Shown here: piece after piece, positions 1-12,300 of the stretch
Numbering within the stretch: position 1 is the first letter of the stretch
Layout of the letters: each line of letters starts with the position of its first letter
Source: Ctena decussata
Lineage: Eukaryota > Mollusca > Bivalvia > Lucinida > Lucinidae
Length of the DNA stretch: 64,000 nucleotides
Assembly (NCBI GenBank): GCA_963989385.1
Contig: OZ022503.1
Coordinates: 65,632,123 to 65,696,122 of the forward strand
Direction: 5' to 3'
Position numbers and translations under genes: made by a program
Notes under the pieces: generated by a model
What the model saw: only the letters and a program-made list of their open reading frames with translations
Database searches by the model: none
What the model was told of the DNA's origin: nothing

Positions 1-288
1 AGGCCTACTATTTTCAGAGATACTACTATAAACCATAATGAAACAGTATTTGAGTTTAACCATGATACACAATATATTGAATTGTAATTTTTTTCACTAC
101 TAGGAGAGGATACCTATAAGTTCTTGGAACTTGTTTTCCGATCCTAACATTATATGTATGTGTGAATATATTTTGTACGAAACAATAAATATTGTTTAAA
201 CCAACTAAGGTCTGATTTTATTTTTTAATTTGTCTCGTATATTTCAGAAAAAGACACAATGAAAAAAATATCTGGAATACAGTACTAA
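1..288. other. AT-rich non-coding stretch, nothing recognised
   Basis: No open frame of note, repeat or RNA gene was seen here. It could be intron or 5' flank of the HSPA12-like gene, because the exon that carries its start codon begins at a splice acceptor and the upstream non-coding exon was not located. Confidence 0.4.
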
Positions 289-638
289 TAAGCGAGTTCG
301 AAGTTCCGCAGTGCGCATGCACACAGGTCGATAATTCATTTACTGGTCATAGATCACGTGTGCCAAAGCTATATACGGAAAGCATAATACTCCAACATAT
401 TGACTGATATTTCAATTTCCAATATTCTCTGTTAATTCTACCCCGCTAAAATAATGTGACTACCCTTTTTCTGAAATGAAAACAAATTTTCATCATATCA
501 ATGATTTTTATCATGAAAAAGGTGTTTTATATCAACTGCCCAGGTAAGTGTAATGATTACCTATCAGATTTTTCCACATTTGACCTCTGACCTTTTGCTC
601 CAGTCCAACCGGACACTCAGAACTCCGAACTCGCTTAT
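289..638. mobile_element. MITE with ~25-bp terminal inverted repeats
   Basis: The left end TAAGCGAGTTCGAAGTTC is mirrored at the right end by GAACTCCGAACTCGCTTA, with similarity continuing to about 25 bp on each side. The interior of about 300 bp has no coding potential. Length and inverted ends fit a non-autonomous DNA transposon. The target-site duplication is not clear, so the superfamily is open. Confidence 0.6.
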
Positions 639-718
639 GTTATGCGTGGCCATCATGTTACTTTAATTGGCAAGCACCAAGAGAAACTTTGAGAAAGTAT
701 AGAAAAAATGAATGGTAG

Positions 719-925
719 GAAGCAGAGCTCTAGATAAGAGGGCGTATTTGATGATAATTAAAGATAATTTTTTTTATTTCTCATCAAAACCATATGTTGT
801 GACCCCTCATCTGAACCGTCTCGTCGAGACGGTTCAGATGAGGGGTCACAATATATGTTTTTATGCAGAATTAACAAAAATGATCCCTAATTATCACCAA
901 ATACTCCCTCTTATCTAGAACTCTG
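719..925. mobile_element. Hairpin MITE, family A
   Basis: Almost the whole element is one palindrome. It starts AGAGCTCTAGATAAGAGGG, ends in the complement of that, and has a near-perfect central hairpin at about 803-850 built on GTGACCCCTCATCTGAACCG. Related copies lie at 4143-4350, 16892-17094 (diverged), 18479-18694 and 32192-32375. A short frame runs across it but follows the palindrome and is not a gene. Confidence 0.75.
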
Positions 926-1784
926 AGGAAGGAGAAGGTTTCCAGAATGGGGTCATACTAAATACAGGAAAGTAGCACAATTAAGGTATTGCAAGGTAAC
1001 ATCAGATAAGGTACAGCAAGGTAGACGCAAGGTAATGCAAGCTAGGCAGATTAGTTTAGACATATATGCTATATGATGTAACTGATATCTAATCCTAGAA
1101 ACCAACATTTTATCCCTTATCTTCCTGTCTGCTGCCTTGTATAATCAGTATGATTTAATGATAAAATCCATCAACTAGGTCAATTTGATCTACATTGGAT
1201 GGATACTTCGGTCAAATCCTGGAAAGAACGTTAGGTGTACACTAAACAGTGGAAAGAACAATAATTATTAAATAGTTTGTTTTTGTAGTTATTATATTTA
1301 CTATTATTATTCAATTATGAGTTCCTTATAAAATATATATAAATTAAATGTCACTGTATTATGTGTACAGTATATAGCCAAAACAGAGAGGGCAAATATA
1401 GGCCTATAGCCTAATGTCCAGTCCTTTGGCCCATATGGATGTATGTATATTTTGGTTCATGTATGTATATTTTATGTATGTATATATGTATATGCAAAAA
1501 AAAAAATTGAATAAATATGCTACAGGTAGTAGTGCTGGGACCTGTAACCATAGCATTTTGATCTTTTCCACAGCTAGAAAATATACATTTGAAACAATAA
1601 TAAATTTGGTATCATTTGCATTTATGAATCAAAAAACAAAAATCTCCCTGCTGGGTTGGCAATGTGTGGTTGCAATTTGTTGGAGACAGTAGCACTAAAA
1701 TTTGATCCACTTGCCTTTAATTCAGTTGAAATAGAATATTTATACATCTTAAAATAATAAGCATTTGGTATCGGTAGTAAATTT
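926..1784. other. Non-coding, with a short TATG-rich microsatellite
   Basis: No gene was recognised. A degenerate GTATGTATAT tract lies at about 1430-1493, followed by an A-run. A 92-residue open frame over this tract is low-complexity and resembles nothing known. Confidence 0.4.
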
Positions 1785-2556
1785 GTACCCGGGTAATTGG
1801 TCTACCTGACCCGAAATGGGTATCTTGGTACTTGTCCCAGCCCTAATACATAAACGGGTGATTGGTACCCGACCCGAAATGGGTATCGGTACTTTTCCCA
1901 GCCCTAATACATCCACAGGTAATTGGTCTACCTGACCCGAAATGGGTATCTGGGTACTTTTCCCAGCCCTAATACATCCACAGGTAATTGGTCTACCTGA
2001 CCCGAAATGGGTATCTGGGTACTTGTCCCAGCCCTAATACATCCACGGGTAATTGGTCTACCTGACACGAAATGGGTATCTGGGTACTTGTCCCAGTCCT
2101 AATACATAAACGGGTGATTGGTACCCGACCCGAAATGGGTATCAGGGTACTTTTCCCAGCCCTAATACATCCACAGGTAATTGGTCTACCTGACCCGAAA
2201 TGGGTATCTGGGTACTTGTCCCAGCCCTAATACATCCACAGGTAATTGGTCTTCCTGACACGAAATGGGTATCTGGGTACTTGTCCCAGTCCTAATACAT
2301 AAACGGGTGATTGGTACCCGACCCGAAATGGGTATCAGGGTACTTTTCCCAGCCCTAATACATCCACGGGTAATTGGTCTACCTGACACGAAATGGGTAT
2401 CTGGGTACTTGTCCCAGCCCTAATACATCCACAGGTAATTGGTCTACCTGACACAAAATGGGTATCTGGGTACTTGTCCCAGCCCTTATACATCCAGGGA
2501 TAATTGGTCTACCTGACACAAAATCAGGTACCAGGGTACTTGTCCCAGCCCCATAC
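1785..2556. repeat. Minisatellite, ~64-bp period, ~12 units
   Basis: The motif GAAATGGGTATC recurs about every 64 bp, next to GGTACTTGTCCCAGCCC and AATACATCCAC. Two monomer types can be told apart: one with GTAATTGGTCTACCTGAC, the other with GTGATTGGTACCCGACCC. The second type begins near 1857, 2112 and 2305, with two or three units of the first type between. This suggests higher-order duplication. Short minus-strand frames across it are by-products of the repeat. Confidence 0.9.
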
Positions 2557-3300
2557 CCCAGCATATGTGCTCAAAAGGCATGAAAAGATATCATTCATTG
2601 TTCTTCAACATGGCCACCATTTACCAGTCATTTTATTCACCCTTGTGATGTCTTAAATAGGGTATTTGTATTGCACATCAACCAATCTTCTGCCTTATTT
2701 GGGGTATCTTGAATCTGTCTTGCGGTACTTGATATTGTCTGCCTTGCAGCACCTTGTGCCTGCTTGTGATACATTATGCTACCTTGTGGAACCTTTGCAG
2801 TGCCTTGCGGTATTTAGTATGGCCACCATACTGTATTTGGCCCTTATCTTGCTATTCTGATTTGATCATTTCTGATCATTAATATCAGGAATGTTCTGTG
2901 GTGGGAGGGAAAAACAAACATACAAAAAAATACAGGAAATACTCAGGGAAACCATGACAACCTGGAAGGGAACAGCTAACCATTCATACTTGCCATCACT
3001 AATGCCTCTAACTATACTCAAACAACCATTCGTGTCAGGTCAGAATCTTTAGCTGTAGCACCATGCAGAGTTTTACATGCAATTGTCTCAGTTTATTATG
3101 CCCTCAGGACAGCTTGTCCCCAGGAGGCAAGGCAGCCATGTCATGGGTTATCTTGCTCCCCAAGGGGGCAAGGTGTGTCCGTGGCTTGGCTTGGACTAAA
3201 CCTTTTTCATTTTCTGAAATTCTGCAGACATACTTTCGGTTGTTCTCTTTTATTATGCTTTAAAGGTTCAGCTCTGTTGTATTCTGTTTTTCTGTTGCAG
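2557..3300. other. Upstream region or 5' intron ending in a splice acceptor
   Basis: No repeat family or coding exon was recognised. The pyrimidine-rich stretch that ends in TTTTTCTGTTGCAG at 3300 looks like a strong 3' splice site, six bases before the ATG at 3307. The transcript is therefore expected to start further upstream in a non-coding exon. Confidence 0.5.
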
Positions 3301-3306
3301 GTCACC

Positions 3307-6300
3307 ATGTCAGGTGGTCAAGTAGATGGAGGAAAAGGCGGCTCCTCCCTAGGTCCCTTTATTGTGGCAGCCATTGATTTTGGTACAACATTCTCAGGAT
3401 ATGCTTTCTCCTTCAAGCATGATTATGAAAAAGACCCAACTCAGGTTGGACAGTTTTGGAGATTGAAGAACACAGACCGGGAGATAATATGATTAATAAG
3501 TGATAATTTGGGGATAAATCTCCAAAAAAAACATAATTGATGGGCGACACGACAAAACCACCAAAGTGGCACATACACCCAGAGAAGACTCAGATCAGCC
3601 TTGGCATCCACTCAGTCTGATCACGGTCTTCATTGTGCACTTAAAGGGTAGTGGGTCCAAGCTACCTCAATGCCAACAGCGAAGACTCTGATCAGACTGA
3701 GTGGATGCCCAGGCTGTTCTGAATCTTTGTTGGGCCCACATGCCACTTTGTTGGTTTGTCGTGCCATGGCTCATATGTTGTGATACCTCATGAGAACCAT
3801 CTCAAAAGTTGGTTCTGATAAGGTGTCACAAAATATGTTTTGCTTGAAAAATAAGAAAAAATGCCTCCGAATTTTCATCAGATATTCATCTTATCTTCAG
3901 TTGTGGAACAGTTTATATGATACAGCTGACTCTGGTTATCTCAAACTCTGATATCTCAAAGTACTCTTTTATATCAAAGAATATAGTTTGGACACATTTT
4001 CAATTTTCTTTCCATTTCTTAAACTACTGGGACCAGAAAATTTACTTTGAGACATGAGTAGTTTGAGATGAACTTTGACTTTGAGATATGGAGACGTGAT
4101 TGTACCTAGATTTCCATATACATTGTATGGTTTTGATGATAGTTCAGAGCTCTAGATAAGAGGGCGTATTTGGTGATAATTAGGGATAATTTTTGTTAAT
4201 TCTGCATAAAAACATATGTTGTGACCCCTCATCTGAACCGTCTCGACGAGAAGGTTCAGATGAGGGGTCACAACATATGGTTTCGATGACAAATAAGAAA
4301 AATTATCCTCAATTATCATCAAATACGCCGTCTTATCTAGAGCTCTGATAGTTTTAAGATAGTTTCTTGCTATTCACTGCAAAAAAAAAAAATTATTGTG
4401 GTACCTCATTAGAATGCTATAGAGTGGCCATGACATACTTTGTTGCTAATATTCAGTGATGCAATAAACTCATGATAAATATTGCAAATTTAACTTATTT
4501 AAAAGAGATTTGAAATTAGAATAACTCCTGGAAATGCATTGTAACCTATGTCAGAGTTTTGACATTTTGACCTACTCATAAAAACTGCACTGATATCTGG
4601 TTTCTTTGATCAGTTGGACAAGGATTGGAATTTTGTGTAAGAAAACGATCCTCCCTCAATGATGGATGGATTATTTGTGATTTTACGTCCTTTTTAAAAG
4701 TATTTCAGTCGTATCAGGACAATGGGTGGGTGAGATAATGAAAGGCTGTGTTGAATTTCAAAGTAAATTTTATGAAAAATATGGGCACATTCCCTGTATA
4801 TTGTTACATCTTCCAACTTCTGTTATCACTGACAATTACTTATATCTCAAAGTAAGTTTTCTGGTCCTCTGGACTTACAGATAAGGAGTGTTGACTGTAT
4901 TTAGGTAGAAATACTGAGACAACGGTCTGCATTAAATGCCATTTCTCCACTGTTTGCATTTTGCAGCTTGGTTTTGATGCACCTCCAGATGGTAAACTAA
5001 GCTTTTTCAGATTTCTAGGTGTGTGGATATATCTCTATGTTTTTTGTGGATTGTTTTCCTCTGTTTTTAGCTCGCCTGAACGAAAGTTCAGGAAGAGCTA
5101 TTGTTGTTATGAAGGAAACAGCATTTGTGACCTCCCTGTTTGATTTTAAGGGTGACAAAGTGTCTCCAAAATGGGGGTTAGCTCTTAAAGCAAAGAGTTT
5201 CTCCCGGAGGAGAAAATTCATTCCCTGAAGGAAAGATCCCCATTCAGATAGGAGACAAAATTAAAATGGCAGAGTTGCTTCCCCTGAAAGAGTACCCATT
5301 TACCTTAAGGAAAATAACAGTTACTGTATTTAACACTTTAGCGCCAGAAACAAAATAATTGAATTTACAAACAGTGTAGATCCTGATGAGGCGGCTCCTT
5401 ATGAGCTGCCTCATCTAGATCTACACTGTTTGCCCTCTAGCCTTTGGATATAAAATTCCTTGGATGAAACCTTTTTTGAAATTTTGTAGATGTAAATTTT
5501 GTTGTCTGCTTTTTCCCACTTAAACAGTTATAGTGTCCCAGTGTTTAGTGTACTTTATGAAATATGTTTAAACATTTTCTGTTCTGTAGGTGGCAACATT
5601 TGCCTGGCCAGGTGCAAGAAGTTTGATGTCACTGAAAACCTCAACATGTATATTGTTTAATCAAAAGAAAGAATTTGACAGCTTTGGTTATGATGCTGAA
5701 GATACATATGGTGAATTATCAGCAGAGGAGAACGGGGAACATAAGAAGTGGTACTACTTCCGACGGTTTAAGATGGAACTGTTCAACAATGTGGTAAGTA
5801 GTTTATCATTGCACGAAATAGATTAACATCTATGGGTTGTTGTTTTATCGGCATTTTTTTTGAGAAAGACAACCTTTACCACATTATTTGACTAGAAAAT
5901 GGGGTCACCTCTCTTTAGAATGACCCAAAATATCTATTTTTATGCCCCCAACTTCGGAGAAGTTGAGGGAGCATATTGGTTTGGGCCTGTCCGTCCGTCC
6001 GTCTGTCTGTCCGTCTGTCCGTAACGCCTTTTGGCAGCTGGGAAACTCGAGAACTGCTTATGCTAGGATGTTGAAATTTTATGTGTGGCATGTACTTGAA
6101 AAATAAGCGGACCCGTATTTTTTATTTTTTCCGCCGATCATGTATTTCCAGAGTTATGCCCCTTTTTCAACTTAGTCTATGGAACCTTGTGAACAAAATA
6201 TCTCAAGAACCCCTGATGCTAGGATCATGATTTTTTGCAGGATGACATTGCCCAAGGTGTAGATGACCTGATTAACTTTTGGAAAAAATTAGGGAATTTT

Positions 6301-9300
6301 TGACCGAGTTATGCCCCATTTTTGACTTAATGTATTGTAAGCCTATGGAACCTTGTGAACAAAATATCTCAAGAACCCCTGATGCTAGGATCATGAGGTT
6401 TTGCAGGATGACAATGCCCAAGGTGTAGATGACCTGATTAACTTTTGAAAGAAATTTGTGAATTTTTGACAGAGTTATGCCCCTTTTCGACTTAGTGCAT
6501 TGTAAGCCTATGGAACCTTGTGAACAAAATATCTCAAGAACCCCTGATGCTAGGATCATGAATTTTTGCAGGAAGATGTTGCCCAAGGTGTAGACGACCT
6601 GATTAACTTTTGAAATAAATTGGTGAATTTTTGATCGAGTTATGCCCCCTTTTTGACTTAGTGCATTGTAAGCCTATGGAACCTTGTGAACAAAATATCT
6701 CGAGGACCCCTGGTGCTATGATCATGATTTTTTGCAGGAAGACATTGCCTGAGGTGTAGATGACCTGATTAACTTTTGAACAATACTGGTGAATTTTTGA
6801 CTGAGTTATTCTCCTTTTTCGACTTAGTGCATTGAAGCCTATGGTACAAAGGTATCCTTACATACGGTCAAGAACCATAACAGATAGGAACTTGAAATCT
6901 TGTATGCTGCATGAACATGAAAAATAACCGAACCTGTATATTTTTTCCTCTGCCGGTCTCGTCATTTAGGAGTTGTGCCCCTGTTTCGACTTTGTCATTT
7001 TATATAGGAACAACCTTGTGAACAAAATATCTGAAGAACAGCATAAGCTAGGGTCCTGATACTTGGCATACAGTTACAGATTAGGGTGCCCATGACCTGA
7101 TTAACGTTTGAGCCTATTTTGTAAATTTTTGGTTGAGTTATTCCCCTTTTTCAGACATAGGCATTTTGTATAGGAACAAGCTTGTGAACAAATATCTGAA
7201 GAACCGCATAAACTAGGATCCTTATATTTGGGCATTTTGTATACAAAGACGCTATATGAATAACTTCGTGAACAAAATATCTGAAGAACCACTAAGCTAT
7301 GTTCCTTATATTTGGCATACAGTTACAAGCTATGATGTAGATGAACCAATTAAACCCCTTTCTGACTTAAACATAATGGGATGAGCCTTCTTTAGAGGCA
7401 AGCATATGGTTGGGGGCATAGTGTTTCATTAACACATTTTCTAGTTTTCTATGACATGGGTTATTCCCTTCCAAAACAATCACATAAATCTAGATCCATA
7501 AATAAGACAGCTAGATCTAGATTTTTAGGATTGCTTTGGAAGGGAAAAACCTCCATCTTGTAACCCAGAAATAAGGTATATGTTTAGTATTGGCTTCCCA
7601 TTTAGAAGAGATCCCATTCCAAAGGGGGGCAAAGTCTTCCCTATCAGAGTTGATCTATATTGACCCATATTGGGATGAGAGACAAAAATGAAAATGACAC
7701 AGTTGCGCTCCCTGAAAGTGTATCTGTTCATCTTAAGTGCATGGAAAATTTGTCCCATGAGCAGCCATGTCTTTAAAATCTGCTTGCAGATTCACCTTCA
7801 CTGGCATCCATAGTCACCGTGTAGACATGCATTTTCCATTCTCACCTGGAAATTAAAACTATTTTGCTAGGAGAGAGTCGGGTAACAATTTGGTCAGTGA
7901 CATTGTTTGCTTTATACATCAATTGTTTGGAACTAAAACAAAAATAACTGGCAAAACAGTGAAAATCCTGATGAGACGGCTCATTGTTTGCAATGGTATG
8001 TCAGAATTTACCCCCCTGTCTGAAGCCTGACTCTTCCCCAGTCCAAGTTTTAGGATTTTTACTGTATTTGACTTACACTTGCTCAGACCACTGGCCCGTA
8101 TGCAGACTTATGAAAAGAGTTGTGCGAATTGCATGAAAGTTCCAAAGAAGCATGGATGGGGTGGGAGGGGAGTATGAAAGTTAAAATATCCTGTTACTGG
8201 CAGCAAACTGCATGAATTTGAAATAATTTATCCAGAGAGCGGCCTGTGCTCCCACCCTCAGCACCCTCTCCGAGTGTGGGCCTGGACCTCCCTGCTCATG
8301 TATTGCTTCTCTGTGATTTTTTTCAGGCTGTGAAAAAAACAATGACCATAAAAGATGCAACAGGGAAACCAATGGAGGCGGTTGAAGTGTTTGGAGCATG
8401 TATCAACTTTTTGAGTAACCATTTATTTGACCGTGTAAAACAGAGCATTCCAGAATCAAAAAAAGAAGATATACAATATGTATTGACAGTTCCAGCAATT
8501 TGGAATGAAGGGGCAAAACTCTTCATGAAAGAGGCAGCAAAAAAGGTAAACTGCCATAAGTTATTGCTATCACCCTGCTATCAGCATAGTGAAGGGGTAT
8601 AGTGCATAGTTCTTGATAAGGGCACTAAGAGTATTTGTATTTATTGAAACATTCAGGATTTTTGTTTGAAAACGTACAGTGTGATCCTTTTAAGCTCCTC
8701 AACAAATATTTGTTTTGACCCTTCTTTGTACTGTTCAAATGAGGGGACACAACAAGTGTTTTTGTCTTACCTGGGACTAGCAGAATGTGAAACATAGGTA
8801 TCGTTTTAACAAGGGCAGCGGTGGCAGTATGACTGTTTACCAATTATTTTACCATGCCACACGATAGTGCTGTGTATTGACAATGTCTGACTTGGGACTG
8901 TTCATGGGCAAAATAAGATAATCACTGACAGAGTTATGGCACTTGTCAGTGTCCAGCAAAATGGATTTTGCACTGTAATTCCTATAGTACATTCAAACAT
9001 GTCTTAAAGGCCACCTTCAAGTTGGGCTAGACACCCTGTATATTTTCCAGGTACATTGTCTCAGCTACTTTCTTTTGGTGTAAGTTGCTAAATATTTGTA
9101 AGAGTTTTAATCTTGCTGATATTCATGAATCTACTGGCTCATAAAGTCAAGGTAATGACCGACAAAAATTGCTGATTAATGTTTATTAAGCCTGTAATTC
9201 AGGAACTCACCCATAATTCTAAAACCAAAAAAAAAATGCAAAATAAAGAATAAGCAAAATTAAAACAGTTTAGAGTGTGTAATATCTCTTTCAGGCTAAG

Positions 9301-12300
9301 ATTCCAGAAAATCGTCTCCTGATTGCCCTTGAGCCCGAGGCAGCTTCAATCTACTGTAAGCATATTCCACTGGCAAATTTCCAGGGGGTGTCAAAGAACT
9401 TCTCGCCTTTTGCTGTTGGCGCTCGATATATTGTCCTTGATGCTGGTGGTAAGATTTTATATCTTGTGTAAAAATCCTACCTTTTTTGACAGAATATGCC
9501 TGATTATGCAGTGCTGGTCTGAATGGGACAGTCTGGTAAGAGTCTGCTCTGATTGCCAGTTAGACAGACTAATTTTTTTTTGAAAAATTGAAGATTAAAG
9601 GAGTCTTTTGCAATCATGAGAAGTGTAATGATTAAGGTGTATGGGTATACCACCATTATTTTTTACCATTTATACCAAAGGGAACAACTTCGGTGACTTC
9701 CCGTTCACTTCCCTGGATAACCAAGCCCTTCCAAAATGGGGTCATCACTTAAAGGAAAGAATTTGCTCCCAGAGGACTTTAAGGGTTGACCCACTTTAAG
9801 AAGGGAGCTTAAATAGAAAATGGTAGAGTTGTGTCCCCTGAAAGTGCACCCTTTCACTTTAAGGAGTTGTAAGTAGACATTGTCAAAGTACCAAAATCAT
9901 AAAGCCAAACTCATAAATAACAAGCAAATTCGATGAATTTATGTCCCCCGCCTTGGAAACAAGGTATTCACTGAATATACACTTAGATAATGTTTGAGCC
10001 GAAAAATGACTAAGTTAAAAATGTGAAATAAGTAATAAAAATTAATCTCAAGACTACACAAAAGTCACATGCATATTTTCAAACCATGCCTAAACTACCT
10101 GTACATTTCAAAAGTATTGGCAAAAACTATAGGAGGAGTTGCGCACAGAAGGTATCCACTATATATACACTTTGATAGCATTTGATCTGAAAAAACGGCT
10201 AAGTTGAAAATATAAAAAAAAGTAATAAAAATTAAACTCTAGTCTATACAAAAGTCACATGCATGTCTTCAGACGATACCTAAAACATCTGTAAATTTTC
10301 AAAAGAATTGACATAAAACTGTATGAGGAGTTGCGCACACGAGGTATTATGCAAAAGTCTTCTGATGCTGGAAAAGTTAGCAAAGCAAAACAAATGGTAT
10401 AAATTATTTGACGATAACCTCAAAGGCACATGCACATCTACAGACCATGAAGAAGAAGCCTGCAAAGTTTCAGAATGATACATGGAAAACAGTCGGAGGA
10501 GTTGCGCACACAAGGTATTACGCAAAAGGTCTTCTGATGCTGAAAAATGACTTAGTTCGCAAAGGGAAAAAGTGGTAAAAAATTATTTGACGATAAATCC
10601 TAGGGCACATGTGCATCTACAGACCATGAGGAATATGCCTGCAAAGTTTCAGAATGATTAATGAAAAACAGTAGGAAGAGTTGCGCACACAAGGTCTTCT
10701 GATGCTGAAAAATGACATAGTTTGCAAAGCGAAAAAAGTGGTAAAAAATTAGTTGACGATAAATCCTAGGGCACATGTGCATCTACAGACCATGAGAAAG
10801 ATGCCTGCAAAGTTTCAGAAGGATTCATAAAATGAAAAACTGTGGGAGGAGTTGCACGCTGAGGGTACCCACTCTCAAGGGGAGATGGAACCACGGAAAC
10901 CCGAATACCATGTCCCCTCGCTTTTCTTAAAAGGTGGGGGACAATAGGAACATTGACAAATTCAAAATATTTAGATACACAGACATGGACCCCAAAACTA
11001 GCTGCAGCAGCTGAAGTAAAATAAGTCAGAATAATGAGGAATAATTGAGCCGCGACACGACAAAACCAACAATGTGGTTGTGACCCCAGCGCAGACTCAG
11101 GTCAGCCTGGGCATCCGCCCAGTTTGACCAGACTCTTTGTTAAATGCTCAATGAGTAGCTGAGTGTCCAAGCTACCTCCATGTGGACAGCGAAGACTCTG
11201 ATCAGTCTGGGCTGATGCCCAGGCTGATCTGAGTCTGTGCGGGGCGCACGGCCACGTTGTTGGTTTTGTCGTGTCGTGGCTCATATGGGAAATAGCTTGG
11301 CTGAGTGTTTGCAAACTTCCTGTGTGTGCCATCAAAAGTTAAAGGTCAAGGAGATGAATGATAAAAAAATTGCATACAGTAACCATAGTTGAACTTTTCT
11401 GGGAGAAAAAGGTGGAGCACTCTGAATTAGGTCTACACTGTATGTAATTGGTTTAAACAATTACATGTATAAACAATATTTTATTCAATTACATGTATGA
11501 CATGTTATATATTCAGAGTTCAATTTTCGTGAAAAGGATTTGGTCGAAAGCTCATGGTATGTACAGACCATATTTGGGTCTACAGTGTTTGTAATTGTTC
11601 CAATAGTTTTTAGGTAAAAAGAAACAAAACTTTTTTTCCATGATTTTTTTGTGACAGCTGAGATATACAAACTTTTAGTATTATAACCGTAATTCAAATG
11701 CCTTTATTTGCAGGTGGTACAATAGATATCACAGTACATGAGGTCCAGGGTGATGGTCATTTAAAGGAACTGTACCATGCCAATGGTGGAGCTTGGGGAG
11801 GCACTTATGTAGACAAGGTTAGTTGTTTCTGAGCTTCAGGCAGCTTATTGAGGCTGCTTTCTGTTCAGTTTCTCATCCATCTGCTAAACCATGTTGTGAA
11901 TGGATTGATCATATGCAAATTATTTGAGTGAGAAAAGTTTAATGAGATCACAGTGCATACATGTAGCATACCTTGACAGTGCATACCCAGATAAAGCTGG
12001 TTTTAAAGGATAATTTTGAGCTCATTTTTCTTATTTCACAAGGAAAACATATTTGTGATCACTAATATTACAACCGTCTCAGTGAGATGGTTCTAATGAG
12101 GGCCACAAGGTATGTTTTTTTGGGAAAAAAAAGGGAAATTTATCCCTAAACTATCCCTTCTGGAGCACTGAAATATTGTAAGCATTGAAGTCACCTCACA
12201 GTGAAGAACAAAGCCTTAAGATGAGTGGATAGTCTTTCAGGGGAAGCAACTCTTATCAGTTTCATTTTTCCCTACTTTATCAATGAGGATAAACTCTTGA

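Noticed and set aside
1785..2556. CRISPR-like array
   Set aside because: Units are contiguous, with no unique spacers, in a eukaryotic context. It is a minisatellite.
4967..5018. Possible extra exon of the HSPA12-like gene (AG before CTTGGTTTTGATGC, GT after)
   Set aside because: Joining exon 1 (ending at 3444) directly to exon 2 (from 5590) keeps phase and gives the expected family spacing; this piece adds residues with no family match. It may be an unused pair of splice-like sites.
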